This document shows, piece after piece, positions 46,098 to 56,182 of a DNA stretch of 60,000 nucleotides (its first letter is position 1; the number at the start of each line of letters is the position of its first letter). A program made the translations under genes and the position numbers. Below the pieces are notes generated by a model, which saw nothing but the letters and a program-made list of their open reading frames with translations, did not search any database and was not told where the DNA came from. This stretch comes from Lineus longissimus (taxonomy: Eukaryota > Nemertea > Pilidiophora > Heteronemertea > Lineidae): positions 12,542,437 through 12,602,436 of the forward strand of contig NC_088313.1 of NCBI RefSeq assembly GCF_910592395.1, written 5' to 3'.

Positions 46098-46721
46098 TCA
46101 ATGACCATAAATTTCGTCCCAACGATGCAATCCTTTCACTGAAGCTCCGCGAATGCTAAAGTTGTAGAGACGGAATCCGTCATTTGTTGTTACATGAATA
46201 TCGTCGGTGGAAACATCACCTCCACGCAAACTGACAATAGCGTTTCGTTGGTGTCTGTGGATCAGAAAGCGTCTGTCCCTTGCAGCCTTTGAATGAAGGA
46301 GTCGATTAAATTGCTCACGTTTAGATTCGAAATCTGCACAAGACAAACCGTCCCGCAATCTACGACGTGCAACGACCTTACAGATAACTATTACTTGGAC
46401 TGATGTATCATTGAACAAGCGGTTCCCAAACTGAAATAAACGTTCAGCCACCCGTCTAGCAGATAAAGCCCTACAACATAAATCGTTTGTCCCGATTTCG
46501 AGAACTAAAATTGCTGGGTTTGCACTGTTCACTTCGTTCAGTATGTACTGACAGCCTTCCTCATCTGCTTTCAACCCTCCTTTTCCTTTCACAGTTACAA
46601 CATCTGCCCCTGGCAGGTCTAAATCCCTAGCGAAATTCGAATGGCCAGGTTGGCATCGCGAGTCCAAATATCGCCTATATCTTCTGACGAACGAGTGCCC
46701 ACATACCAGAATGTTCGGCAT
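46098..46721 (-). CDS. SGNH/GDSL-type hydrolase ORF in the 5' part of Gypsy copy C
   Basis: 207 residues, intact. Block I is ILVCGHSFVRR with candidate nucleophile Ser10; block II is the Gly of VKGKGGLKA; block III is LEIGTND (Asn79); block V is DDIH (Asp173, His176). All four blocks are in normal order and spacing for a ~200-residue SGNH hydrolase, so an esterase-like activity is plausible. It begins about 250 bp inside the 5' LTR, on the same strand as gag and pol, with a possible intron before gag. Esterase-like domains are known in ORF1 of CR1-type LINEs; in an LTR element ahead of gag it is unusual to me. Whether it is translated alone or fused to gag by splicing is open. Confidence 0.75.
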   Translation of the reverse strand: MPNILVCGHSFVRRYRRYLDSRCQPGHSNFARDLDLPGADVVTVKGKGGLKADEEGCQYILNEVNSANPAILVLEIGTNDLCCRALSARRVAERLFQFGNRLFNDTSVQVIVICKVVARRRLRDGLSCADFESKREQFNRLLHSKAARDRRFLIHRHQRNAIVSLRGGDVSTDDIHVTTNDGFRLYNFSIRGASVKGLHRWDEIYGH

Positions 46722-46950
46722 TTCACAAAAATCACAGCATGCACATGATCAGATGATGAGTCACATTAATATAAGTCACAATCGGCTAGCTAGGGCCGCA
46801 CACAACACACTACGTACGGGTTTCAGCCTTTTTTTCTTTTCTTTTTGGAGACACCCTGTACAGTGCATAACCACACGGCCACACGGCCGGCACAAGAGAC
46901 GACAAAAATGTCCCTTTCTACACCATAAACGGCACAATTCTTTCAAAATC

Positions 46951-46970
46951 AGTCCTGCCGGGGTTAGCCA
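46951..46970 (-). other. Primer-binding site, Gypsy copy C
   Basis: One base inside the 5' LTR the minus strand reads TGGCTAACCCCGGCAGG, starting with TGG as needed for pairing to a tRNA CCA end. tRNA not identified. Confidence 0.65.
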
Positions 46971-46971
46971 A

Positions 46972-47197
46972 TGTATTGATCTTCCTCAATGTTTAGTGTC
47001 TACGGCCTCGTCAGGTTCGTTTCGTGGGGAAAATAAAGGATTTAAACAACGTTTCTCAGTTTCTTATTATATTGGCTAGCAATTGTTCATAACATCGTTG
47101 AATCACATATACAAAGTATGTTACATAAAAGGACGCCAGGAGGCAGCACCTACTGGGCGCTAAATTTTAGAGTACTTAGTACCATGGGGACCATACA
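46972..47197 (-). repeat. 5' LTR of Gypsy copy C
   Basis: 226 bp, TGTAT...ATACA ends; matches 37379-37605 with only a few substitutions and small indels. Confidence 0.9.
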
Positions 47198-48724
47198 CCT
47201 ACTACCAATCACAACTCACGACGTTATACCCTACCACTACTATGTAAATCACCGTCACGAAATTCGCTAAGTGCTGAAGCCAAAAAAGGTAGGGGAGATT
47301 AGACTGGCGTAGAAGTTTAAAATGTCCTCGTATATAATGTCCGGGGAACAAAGGATTCTATTAAGTGCTTCAATCTCTGCGCTGTTGTCAGCCACAGCCT
47401 CTATAGTAGAAGCATATACTAAGTAACAGAGTAGGCCTACAATAGGGACGGACACTTTTTCAAGGGGGCAATTTTCTACTTTAACACCAGTTACAGACCT
47501 AGGGGCGTGGCTATAGGCTATGGGAGGTGGGGGCACACAAAAAAAATAATCATTTCTGCTCACCATGGCCGGGAAAATTAAACACTTAAATGCCAGTAAG
47601 CATTACCCACCGACAGCCTTTTGCAACCCCCCACCCTAATGCCCGATTAAAATAAAAAACAAGCTTACGCGCCTGCATAGTGTGTAGAGAGGAACCAGTT
47701 CTTTTCAGGACCATTCTGACACTGTTTACAGCATGCTCGTTTACAGTAGAGCATGTGAACCTTTGTTCTTGAGGATGATGAGAGCATGCAAATTAATGCA
47801 TTGGCGATCCCCCAGGGTGTGGCCTTCAAGGGGTTGGCCACGGTGGTCCCTAACTGTGACCGACCAGTCATTTCTATATAGTCCCTTTATAGATGCAAAC
47901 TGGCTATACAGTAAATAACAAAGCCAAGAATAAATAAATTACTCGGCCGCGCGTCAGTTTATGTAGGCCTATAAGAAGGCCCAGAGACACGGGAGGGTCG
48001 CACCCACCTATGGCCTTTTATGTCAAATATAGCAGCAAATATATTATAAACAAATATAGATGGTTGAACAACGAGAATAAGTTATCGTACTAACTTCGCG
48101 ATTCGACAAAAGGGTGCGATCACAGTAAGGTATCGCACCAACAAAACATTCGATGATCAAGGCTAAAATGTTATCGCGGCCGTATACTAGATGTCTAATA
48201 GACGCGCAGATCAGCGTTAACAATGCTAACATCTTACTAGTGTATAACGTTTAACAACAGCAGAATGGGGTGCCCCACCAACCCCATTGGCGGACGTTGG
48301 AGGGCGCCCTCCATGACTGCTGGGAATGGGTGGCCTTAGCCCCAAACGTTCCATGGTTGATGCCTGCGGTCGGTGTAGAATTGTCGATGGTGTTACAGTG
48401 GTTTCCGCGGTTGTTGCGGCATTGGTAGTAATACCACCCGATGCCACCAGTTCCTCATAACTGTTGATAGTATTGTTCATGCATGTGGTTGTGACTTTAA
48501 CATTGCTGCCAACGCTGACATGTGCCATGGTACTTACTTTGACAGTTCTGCTCCGTAGCTTCAGGGTGACAGGGAGTGTATAATCCTTATATATATATAA
48601 GTTAATATTCCTAAGAATAATCACTAACAATATTCCTCAAGCAGTATAATCATGTATAAACAATATTCCTCTCATGTACTCAGATAATAAGCAGTATTCC
48701 TCAGAATAAATGAGTGATTGGGAG
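47198..48724. other. No recognised gene
   Basis: Short frames only. 48226-48630 (minus) is open for 134 codons and Thr-rich with Pro/Gly-rich end but has no recognisable domain; it could be the tail of a retroelement. 48590-48710 has several ATATTCCTC-like repeats. Confidence 0.4.
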
Positions 48725-49505
48725 TCCGGGCTACTCTAGCTTTCGGCTCCTTCAAGATGAACATGAAGCGTAGTGCCTGGTGGTCAGTCCGTACCACATA
48801 AGAAACTCCAATCAAGAAGCGTTTGTAATATTCGACAAAGTGCTTAATGGCAAGTAGTTCTCTATCAGTGGTACAATAGTTAGTCTCAGCCTTATTGAGT
48901 TTTCGACTACCGTAAGCAATGACTTTCTCAATACCGTCCTGTACTTGGGACAACACTGCCCCTATAGTCTTGAGACTAGCATCAGTGTCAAGGTAGTATT
49001 TACCCCCATTTGGCAAGGGATAGCTCATCACAGGAGGAGACGTCAATGCTTTTATCAGTGTCTGTAGGGCTGACTCGCAGTCATCACTCCATACAAATGG
49101 TACGTCTTTCCTTGTCAGGTTTATCAAGGGTGTGACAATCTTTGAAAACCCTTTTATGAAGCACTTGTAGTATGACCCTAAGCCCAGTATTCCTCTCACA
49201 TCGGTCACACTGGTAGGGCGTGGCCAGTTTACCAACTTTGAGAGATTGTCGGGATTAGGCGTGATACACTCTGCTCCCACTATGTGACCAAGGAATGCAA
49301 CTTGAGATTTGAACAATGAACACTTCTTGGGTTTAAGCTTAAGGCCCGCCATTTTCAAGCGTTGAAAGACAGCTCGGAGTCTATCTATATGGTCAGAGAA
49401 ATTTGCTGAGTGTACTATCACATCATCTATGATATGCAATATCTGGCTGGATCTGAAGTCACTCCAAGTGGTATAACAGGAATTGAATGTCACCGGGACA
49501 ATCAA
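48725..49505 (-). pseudogene. Gypsy copy D pol fragment (RT end and RNase H)
   Basis: Begins in the RT palm at HIIDDVIVHSANFSDHIDRL (YxDD-type box as IIDD), continues with LKLKPKKCSLFKSQVAFLGHIV, LGSYYKCFIKGFSKI and RNase H motifs YLDTDASLKTIGAVLSQ, TTDRELLAIKHFVE and RTDHQALRF, then ends abruptly after KARVAR. Protease, most of RT and all integrase are missing, and only about 220 bp lie between it and gag. A large internal deletion and a 3' truncation are the simplest reading. Confidence 0.85.
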
Positions 49506-49765
49506 ACCTTGGCTCGACCCAGAAACACGCCATAAAAGTATCTTATCATCTTGTCAGCATAATAAACATAGCGATATATATAATCTATACCTATAGTTAC
49601 CTCGTATGTCTTCTACAAAACTTGATTTCAAACGAAGAAAAGATCTCGAAAAGGCTACTACATGACACAATTGATCGAAAGATCACGATTCGATGGAACG
49701 AGCTTCGTAAGGGAAGCTGGAGCTAGACTAAAAGAGCGCGAAAAACTATTTGGGAAATTCGGCGC

Positions 49766-51037
49766 TCACAGCTTCTTTGTCTCAACAAAGTTGACAACTT
49801 CGGCCACAGCCACATCAATATCAGGAGGGTTCTTGACAAACTCGACCTGCACTCTGGCCTGGTCATCACTGAGACCATCAAAGAATCGACGTAACAAGTC
49901 TTGTAATTGGCCTTGTAATTTTGGCAAGAGTTCATACAGTTTGTCAGCATCTGACCACCTACAATGTCTCGCCATATCTTGAAATCTATTGTACCAAACG
50001 TGCCATTTTTCGGTGTCGGTGCCCGTGAACGGTGGAAGTCTAGGCCTGTGGGACTGCTTGACACTTCTAGAACTACTGTGACTGAACAACGAACTGTCTT
50101 TGCCTCGGTTATCATCGTCAGAATAAGTATCACTAATAGTTACTGGTCTGTCAACATGTCGGCCCCTGGCTGAGGAGAGGCTTGGTGCCTTAGACTTATC
50201 AGTAGAAACTTCTACACAAGAGGCCATTGAGGGCATATCACTGACTTTGTTTATCGCTATAGAAGGAGTGCTGACAGCAGCAGTTTTGTTAATTACCGTT
50301 GACAGTTTAGCCAATTCAGTTGTAATAGTCTTTTCTTGACTCTTAATTAGCTTGGCCTGGCTATCTACAATGTCTTCTTTCGCTAGGCTTTGTTTGGAAA
50401 TACAGTCGCTAATCATTTTCTCTTGGACGCTAAGCATGGTTTCTTGGCTTTTGTTGACCATGTCTAGCATGTTCTTTAGGATTGCAGACTGTTGCTCCAT
50501 AGCTACGGACATAAGGTTTGAGTGCCGAGCCTGACTTTCAGTAAACTGATTCATGGCGGTTACTAGAACATTACTCTGTTGCACCTGACCCTCTCTCAGT
50601 TGGTCCATTGCAGTAACTAGTACTGCACTTTGCTGGGTCTGACCTTCTTTGATCTGATCCATAGCAGCTGTAAGAACAGTATTTTGCTGGGTAAGTGCAG
50701 TAGCTACGACAGAACTTTGTACGTCTTGGCCCTGTTGTAGTCGAAGTAAAGCCTGTGGTAGCACAGTCAGTGACGATATGTCAAAAACTTGGGTTACTTT
50801 GGTTTCTCCACTACCATCACTACTAGTTTCACCTTGATTTTCTATGCCTAGTAAGTCACCCGCAGTACCCTCTGCAACACCTGCATTTCCTGACTCTGAC
50901 TTGTTTACTTGAGGTTCCTGAGAATCCTCCCTATTTATACTATCTTGAAAGTTTTCTGGTTCAGACTCGCTGTCAGTCTGACTGGTATTACCTGAGCGGT
51001 CCTTTGCTCTTGTTACAACACCTTTTTTGCCTGTCAT
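49766..51037 (-). CDS. Gypsy copy D Gag
   Basis: 423 residues, uninterrupted. An acidic/Ser-rich start is followed by three tandem 18-residue repeats of the form VLVTAMDQLREGQVQQSN (about residues 115-175), which look like a coiled coil. A helical region (LMSVAMEQQSAILKNMLDMV) and a capsid-type domain follow (LPPFTGTDTEKWHVWYNRFQDMA, LYELLPKLQGQLQDLLRRF). No zinc knuckle remains; the frame ends at FVETKKL near the deletion edge. The 5' LTR and PBS lie just upstream. Confidence 0.75.
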   Translation of the reverse strand: MTGKKGVVTRAKDRSGNTSQTDSESEPENFQDSINREDSQEPQVNKSESGNAGVAEGTAGDLLGIENQGETSSDGSGETKVTQVFDISSLTVLPQALLRLQQGQDVQSSVVATALTQQNTVLTAAMDQIKEGQTQQSAVLVTAMDQLREGQVQQSNVLVTAMNQFTESQARHSNLMSVAMEQQSAILKNMLDMVNKSQETMLSVQEKMISDCISKQSLAKEDIVDSQAKLIKSQEKTITTELAKLSTVINKTAAVSTPSIAINKVSDMPSMASCVEVSTDKSKAPSLSSARGRHVDRPVTISDTYSDDDNRGKDSSLFSHSSSRSVKQSHRPRLPPFTGTDTEKWHVWYNRFQDMARHCRWSDADKLYELLPKLQGQLQDLLRRFFDGLSDDQARVQVEFVKNPPDIDVAVAEVVNFVETKKL

Positions 51038-51110
51038 ATTTAGTTCTTAAAATGTCTTTCGTTCAAAAGTTAATGGTTCGATTGATTGGTAAATGGACTG
51101 AATTACCTAT

Positions 51111-51128
51111 CCCACCTAGCTGTCACCA
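51111..51128 (-). other. Primer-binding site, Gypsy copy D
   Basis: Minus strand reads TGGTGACAGCTAGGTGGG a few bases inside the LTR. Confidence 0.6.
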
Positions 51129-51510
51129 AAAATGTTGTGACCAAGTGATCCGAGCGGTAGAAATCACGGTCACTTTCTCCTTGACCGAGAATAGATTGTT
51201 CTGAATTATAACCGTAACTCCGGGATCCTGCTAAGACCTAAGCAGGAGACGTTTGACTGACTAGCAGTTAAAACCAGAAACTAGGATTTCTGTACACTAT
51301 CTTTATTCTATTCTCATTCTTAATCTCATCAAACATATATACACCTTACACTTCTAGCATCAGAAAATAGGCTGTCTTATTCAAATGTAGCAACAAATGT
51401 CTCTACACTTCACATGTTCTCAAAGTCTCTAGCCTGACATTGTTTACAGTAGGTTAATGAACGATCATATGAGTGCACAAATGCATGCACTTAAAGGTGT
51501 TTGTCTCATA

Positions 51511-51815
51511 GAAAGGCAGCGCTATAACATGCAATTCTAGGTCGACGGAACCCAAGGTCAGTGCAGCGCTATAACATACACTTTCCAAGAGCGATAGAAG
51601 AGTTTAGTGCTATAACATAAACTCGAAAGAGAGGTTGAATGCAGCGCTATAACATACATTCGGAGAAACTTGTCTCAGAGGAAGGCAGCGCTATAACATG
51701 CAATCCTAAGAAGACGAAACTCAAGGTTGGTGCAGCGCTATAACATACACTTTCCAGGAGGGACAGATGAGTTCAGCGCTATAACATAAACTCGAAGAGA
51801 GGGTTGAATGCACAG
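51511..51815. repeat. Seven hairpin repeats with a constant core in the copy D LTR
   Basis: The core GCGCTATAACAT (GTGCTATAACAT once) occurs seven times. Each copy is bracketed by a short inverted repeat that differs between copies: GCA/TGC, AGTG/CACT, GAGTTTA/TAAACTC, GAATG/CATTC, GCA/TGC, GTG/CAC, GAGTT/AACTC. A higher-order unit of about 168 bp is present twice. An eighth unit begins at about 51805 and is cut off. Confidence 0.9.
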
Positions 51816-51857
51816 CTCGTGGCTTGCCACACTCCAGAATCTAGCCAAAACCCCCAG

Positions 51858-51865
51858 TTTATATA
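51858..51865 (-). promoter_or_regulatory. TATA-like box in the copy D LTR
   Basis: Minus strand TATATAAA, about 40 bp upstream of the hairpin series and in the position expected for an LTR promoter. No transcript evidence. Confidence 0.4.
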
Positions 51866-52062
51866 CCCACAGAAGGCGTAGAGACACAACCAGATATAAT
51901 CAAAAGGAAGTAAACATCCCAAATAGTCCCAGACAGAATAAAGTTCCCTTACATAATTAATATTACTCCACAGTCACATTCAAACATGCCCCGGGCACCT
52001 GATCTAAACAATACCAGTAATCCCCCCAGCAACAAAGCATCAGATATCTACACTCCACAACA

Positions 52063-52439
52063 AAGGAAACATTGCGCCCCAGTGGCCTTATCATACACAG
52101 ATACAAGGACCCACAAAATGACTATGACTCAGATGCATACTTAGAAATCTAGATATAATAATTGAATATGATGTTGCTTTATACCACTAAATCTTAAATC
52201 AAAGCTTTAATTATGACAATATTTACAGCAACAATTAAACAAGCTACAGGACTACAACGACTACAAGTACCTGAAATAGAACATAAAATAATACAAAGAT
52301 ACTCACTCTGAAATAGATGCAACACACCAAGAGCAAAACAGCAACAAGTATCCAACATGAATGTAGCAATAAGAATGAGGTGAAGCAGTGTGAGGTATAA
52401 GGAGTCTGGCCCAAAGTAACTAAATGTATTCCCCCAAGG
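52063..52439. other. No recognised gene
   Basis: Downstream (minus) continuation of the fragment below; may contain intron or 3' sequence of it. Confidence 0.35.
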
Positions 52440-52740
52440 TGTCTTTAAGATAAACCATTATCCTCACAATATCAATCGTGCTGAAGTCATAGGTGTCTTC
52501 ATGCCATGGCATCAGATCGTCTAGCAGGTAGTTCAACATTTGATAATTGTACTGACATCACTGGAACTGAGTGATGCCCCTTCCATCACTGGCTTCATGC
52601 CATCTTGCAATGGTTTGAACGTACTTGGCGGCAACAGGATAATCCAACTCCTGGAGGAACTGACACACCCTGTATGAAGGAAGCTTCTCAGAATCCACAA
52701 CAGACTGCTTGCGCTTTCCCACAAGGGCTGCAAGGTATCC
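52440..52740 (-). pseudogene. Fragment of an uncharacterised repeat-borne protein
   Basis: Minus strand reads SEKLPSYRVCQFLQELDYPVA, ARWHEASDGRGITQFQ, a stop, then in the same frame NYQMLNYLLDDLMPWHEDTYDF. I recall similar GRGLTQ...MPWH...YDFS text in uncharacterised multi-copy proteins of invertebrates, but cannot name the family. The upstream part is cut by the inverted minisatellite arm at 52741. Confidence 0.4.
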
Positions 52741-52919
52741 AGTAAAAAAGGTACAGGTAAAAAAGGTACGGTAAAAAAGGTACAGGAAAAAAAGGTACAA
52801 GTAAAAAGGTATCGGTAAAAAAGGTACAGGAAAAAAAGGTATCGGTAAAAAAGGTACAGGAAAAAAAGGTATCGGTAAAAAAGGTACAAGAAAAATGGGG
52901 ACTAGGTCAAAAAGGTACA
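52741..52919. repeat. Left inverted minisatellite arm
   Basis: About ten units of the GGTACAGG-plus-A-run type. Frames that read tyrosine/leucine/phenylalanine repeats here are artefacts of the array. Confidence 0.92.
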
Positions 52920-53379
52920 GACACTTTTTAAAAAGTTATTGTATGAAATTCGTTGATTCTCACATTCTAGTTATTTCTCTAAAGATGTTCATTTCGGTAT
53001 TTATAGCTAGTATAATAGTATCAGCTATTGTGAATTACTGGCTGGGCGCGGATACCGCAGGTGATGCACACTTGAGACTCGAGGGTTGTGAAGGGTTTTA
53101 TTTGAAAAGTGACTTGTTAACTGATGACATCTTCCCTCTGATGACAGCAGTCGGCCGTAGGCGTCTCCCAATGACATCCATGTTATTTGTCCATGGTACA
53201 TTATGAGATAGAAGGTGTGGCTTCTAAAGGCCTCCTCCAGAATAGGCCCACTTATTGGTCTAACTACAAACTATAACTATTTGTGTTACTTTACCTTTAC
53301 TTGCATTCCTTTCTTTCCATTCAAAGTATGTTACCTTATCTTGATTTAACTTGTTCTTTGTATACCATTGTAACCAGGG

Positions 53380-53416
<37 letters not shown>

Positions 53417-54754
53417 TATTCGTACTACTTTCCGTTGTACAGATAACAAAAAATAAGGTGCAATAAGACAATACAGAGTTGGGTGCAAATACAAGTTTAC
53501 GATAAGGCAAACAAAGTAAAAGGTAAGACTGAGAGTCGAACCCGAAAACCTCTCATTCTTGGAGATGATCCTGAATAAGTTACATTAGTATGTTGAACTA
53601 TCACAATAAAACTAACACCAAAAACAATACTCCATCAAATCAACCTGTACACAAAAAGTTAATTATCATGTCTATTTCCTCTTTTGTGAGAATATGATTC
53701 CCTGCTTTCCCTGCTAATGCTTTCAGCCTAAGCCCTGGCAATTGTCTCAATATGTAATTTTGTTTATTTGGATTTAATAAATAATAATAATAATTGGTCT
53801 AACTGGCCTAGCCAGTTAAATTGACCTAAAGGTTATGTGTATATAGAAACCAGTAATTACATTGTAAGGAAATGGGATTTATTTAACTTGATTGAATTTT
53901 CAGAATGGATGTTTATTGCTAATTGATTTGTTTGTTAGTCTGGGGTCTCTACTCATTAGCGAGAAGACATTCTAAGCGAGATTCGTGGGACTCAAGGCAG
54001 AGGCAAAGCAATCTGGGGGGGGGGGGGGGTAGTGGCTAATGCCTCCAGCCGTCCCGAAAAACATAATTTTAATGTGCCTTTCCTATTGTCCGGTTGTCCT
54101 AAACACGAGTATATGATCGTCCTATGTACCTTCCAGATTACCTGGGTGCCATGCCCAACACGGACTTCGACTGGTGATAAGAACAAAGTAACATTTATAT
54201 AGCAAAATAAAGTTTATTGTACCATACTGAGTAAAATTCAATGAGGTGCAATATGAGTAAGAATATTGACATCAAATCATTTAATTAAGATGCACACTAT
54301 AGTAACAGAATGCTGACAGTGACTCAGAGGGACCAACAGTCATGAAGAAAGTATAACACTGTTCAGTAGATCAACCAGCAACCGTGCCATGAGGTATACA
54401 TATACCACCTCTTTTGTCCAAATATCAAATCTGAAATAAAATTATTTAAATACATTCTGAAAACTTTGAAAGGGCAAATAAAGAGTTTGAATGTTTTCTA
54501 ATCACCTTTTGATACAACCGTTAAATTGTCTTGTTGTAACATTTGGTTACTTTTTTAGGTATTGATTCTCTTCTGCATTTCTTCGACAAATAGCCGATGC
54601 AGAACACCAGGCTGAAATGAATTCAATTAAATCCGACGGAGTGTCCTATAGTCTGACAGGAAGAGCACAATTACAACGTATTACCAGAGTCTCTCTAGTC
54701 TTTGGTATTACAGTCCAATAAAGTCTGACCAAAATTCTAATCATTCACAAAAGT

Positions 54755-56182
54755 TCAAAGGTTGGCAATCCTGATGCAGTGTCCCACCCCACGCAGAAAT
54801 TGTCCAATGTCTTTATCACCACGATTGTAGTCTTGGCACAGAGTTTGCAGGCGACGTTGCTGGTGCTGCGTTTCCCGACGAATCCTTTTATGGGGGAGGT
54901 TACCAACGGCATGTTGAGCGACCATGGCACGGACCGACTGTTCTTCGAGCTGCAACGTTTGGATGCATTTCCATATAGATGGATGAGCTTGTCCGTTGTT
55001 GTTGGTTCGCGGATCGCCATTTAACGTGGTATTGTGCACATTCCATAATTCTGGTGGAAAGGAGGGTGGGTTTCTGCGGAGACGGACATGACCATCAGCT
55101 GCGCGAACATTACGATAGACGCCGTTGACATATGTGGCATCGAAGTAGTTGATAAGGTCGGCTGCTTCTGGGGGAGCAACCTGTCGTACATAGTCCATTC
55201 CAGCAGCTACATCCTGCAGAGGCAAGAATGCCACACCATCTAGCATTCCACAAAAATGTCTGAAGTCCTCGTTTTGTTTGTACACGCGCACCAGACCAAG
55301 TTCCTGAACCTTTCTCCAAGTCGACTGAGTAAGATGATAAAAGCAGCCCTTGATGTCGGAGTCATCCCCAAGGATGTCTCTTAAAGCATTGAGCGCTGCG
55401 ATTTCAAAGTCTATCATCACAATGGTAGGACTTGGTGCGTAACCAAACGTGTTTTCGCAGCTTTCTACAATCTTTGTGAACAGTTCATTATAGGTCTCGG
55501 TAGTCTTCCTCTGCAGAAACGCTGTTGCAGTTAAAATGTTCAGTTCTCCAAGTGGTACCCGTATGAAATAGACTTGCAAGAAGTTTCTGGGCGATGCTCC
55601 AAAGTTTCCGTCTATAAACCACTTCTCCGCCTCAGCCAGTTTTTCAAGTTGTTCCACTGATGAAAAGCAGATGATCCTGTTTCCTTCACGGTCTTCGTTG
55701 TCAAACAAAAGGAACTGTCTTGGTGCCTCCCCATTCTTGCTTAACGTCAGAGTGTATCCATTTTCAATCAACAGTTCATTAACATCAGCTGGTTCTACAG
55801 ACATATTCCTGTTTTTTTCGTTTCGAATTGTCCGTTTACATACATCTGGTGCGAGATGAATCCTTGGGCATTGTTCGGGACTGTAGCCAGTAACACGAGC
55901 GAGGATCTGACTTGGTTTACTATCCAGTGATTCGGCAGCAAGTCGTTTCATCGAAGCCCTCGCCTTCGTAACATCAACATTGCGTTGCTCTGGATCATGA
56001 TTGTGTTCGGAGAGAGGAGCTGGATTTTCAATGTTCAGCGTGGTTCGTAATCTACCCTTGCAGCCAGTGTTGTGACAACTACATCGCCAGTAAGTGTGAT
56101 CAGCAGTAGACCGGTGTCGATTGAACATGTAACCGTTGAGACATATCTTCTGACCCCCTTTATTATTTGTAATAACCTCCAT
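54755..56182 (-). CDS. FLYWCH-MULE transposase, catalytic Glu segment deleted
   Basis: 475 residues, no stops. An N-terminal FLYWCH-type zinc finger (about 9-64) shows YWRC (Cys34), Cys41 and HNH (60-62). The MULE nuclease follows: first Asp in WFIDGNFGAS (Asp191), second in IVMIDFEIAALNAL (Asp258), then GCFYHLTQSTWRKVQELGL. Near the end, RTNNN (392-396) should be followed by about a dozen residues with the catalytic Glu (VEGWH-type box) before HPSIW; here RTNNN is followed at once by GQAHPSIW. The frame stays open, so this is a precise in-frame loss. The protein could still bind DNA but is unlikely to cut. Deleted autonomous copy or domesticated binding protein are both possible. Confidence 0.88.
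   Translation of the reverse strand: MEVITNNKGGQKICLNGYMFNRHRSTADHTYWRCSCHNTGCKGRLRTTLNIENPAPLSEHNHDPEQRNVDVTKARASMKRLAAESLDSKPSQILARVTGYSPEQCPRIHLAPDVCKRTIRNEKNRNMSVEPADVNELLIENGYTLTLSKNGEAPRQFLLFDNEDREGNRIICFSSVEQLEKLAEAEKWFIDGNFGASPRNFLQVYFIRVPLGELNILTATAFLQRKTTETYNELFTKIVESCENTFGYAPSPTIVMIDFEIAALNALRDILGDDSDIKGCFYHLTQSTWRKVQELGLVRVYKQNEDFRHFCGMLDGVAFLPLQDVAAGMDYVRQVAPPEAADLINYFDATYVNGVYRNVRAADGHVRLRRNPPSFPPELWNVHNTTLNGDPRTNNNGQAHPSIWKCIQTLQLEEQSVRAMVAQHAVGNLPHKRIRRETQHQQRRLQTLCQDYNRGDKDIGQFLRGVGHCIRIANL

Larger units (their letters stand above)
37379..47197 (-). mobile_element. Gypsy-type LTR retrotransposon with SGNH ORF (copy C), 9.8 kb
   Basis: Minus-strand order: 5' LTR (47197-46972), PBS, SGNH-hydrolase ORF, gag, pol, long 3' untranslated part with a nested Helitron, purine tract, 3' LTR (37633-37379). 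LTRs are nearly identical apart from a ~28-bp duplication in the 3' copy. Pol is uninterrupted and gag has one stop, so the copy is young. Outer flanks do not show a target duplication (TCTCC versus CCTAC), which suggests rearrangement or inter-element recombination. It lies against a truncated piggyBac. Confidence 0.9.
51133..52062 (-). repeat. 5' LTR of Gypsy copy D, about 930 bp
   Basis: Inverted ends TGTTGTG...CACAACA (7 bp). On the minus strand a TATA-like TATATAAAC lies at 51858-51865 and an AATAAA-like signal at about 51299-51305. The repeat series at 51511-51815 lies between them, so it would be in the transcribed R/leader part. The second LTR is absent. Confidence 0.7.

Noticed and set aside
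47665-47871. Cysteine-containing ORF (YCKRACCKQC) as a piggyBac zinc domain
   Set aside because: Spacing does not fit the piggyBac C..C/C..C/C..H pattern and no transposase core is adjacent.
51511-51815. A CRISPR-like array
   Set aside because: Repeats are short, the spacers are themselves repeated in a 168-bp unit, and the context is a eukaryotic LTR.
52533-52889. Protein of YLFYRYLFF repeats, and the similar frames at 56671-57024
   Set aside because: These frames only translate the 13-bp minisatellite arms.
52895-53206. Plus-strand ORF with a hydrophobic segment
   Set aside because: 103 codons, no homologous motif, overlaps the minisatellite arm; likely chance.
53382-53413. Regulatory meaning of the (TA)n run
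   Set aside because: A simple microsatellite with no linked gene signal.
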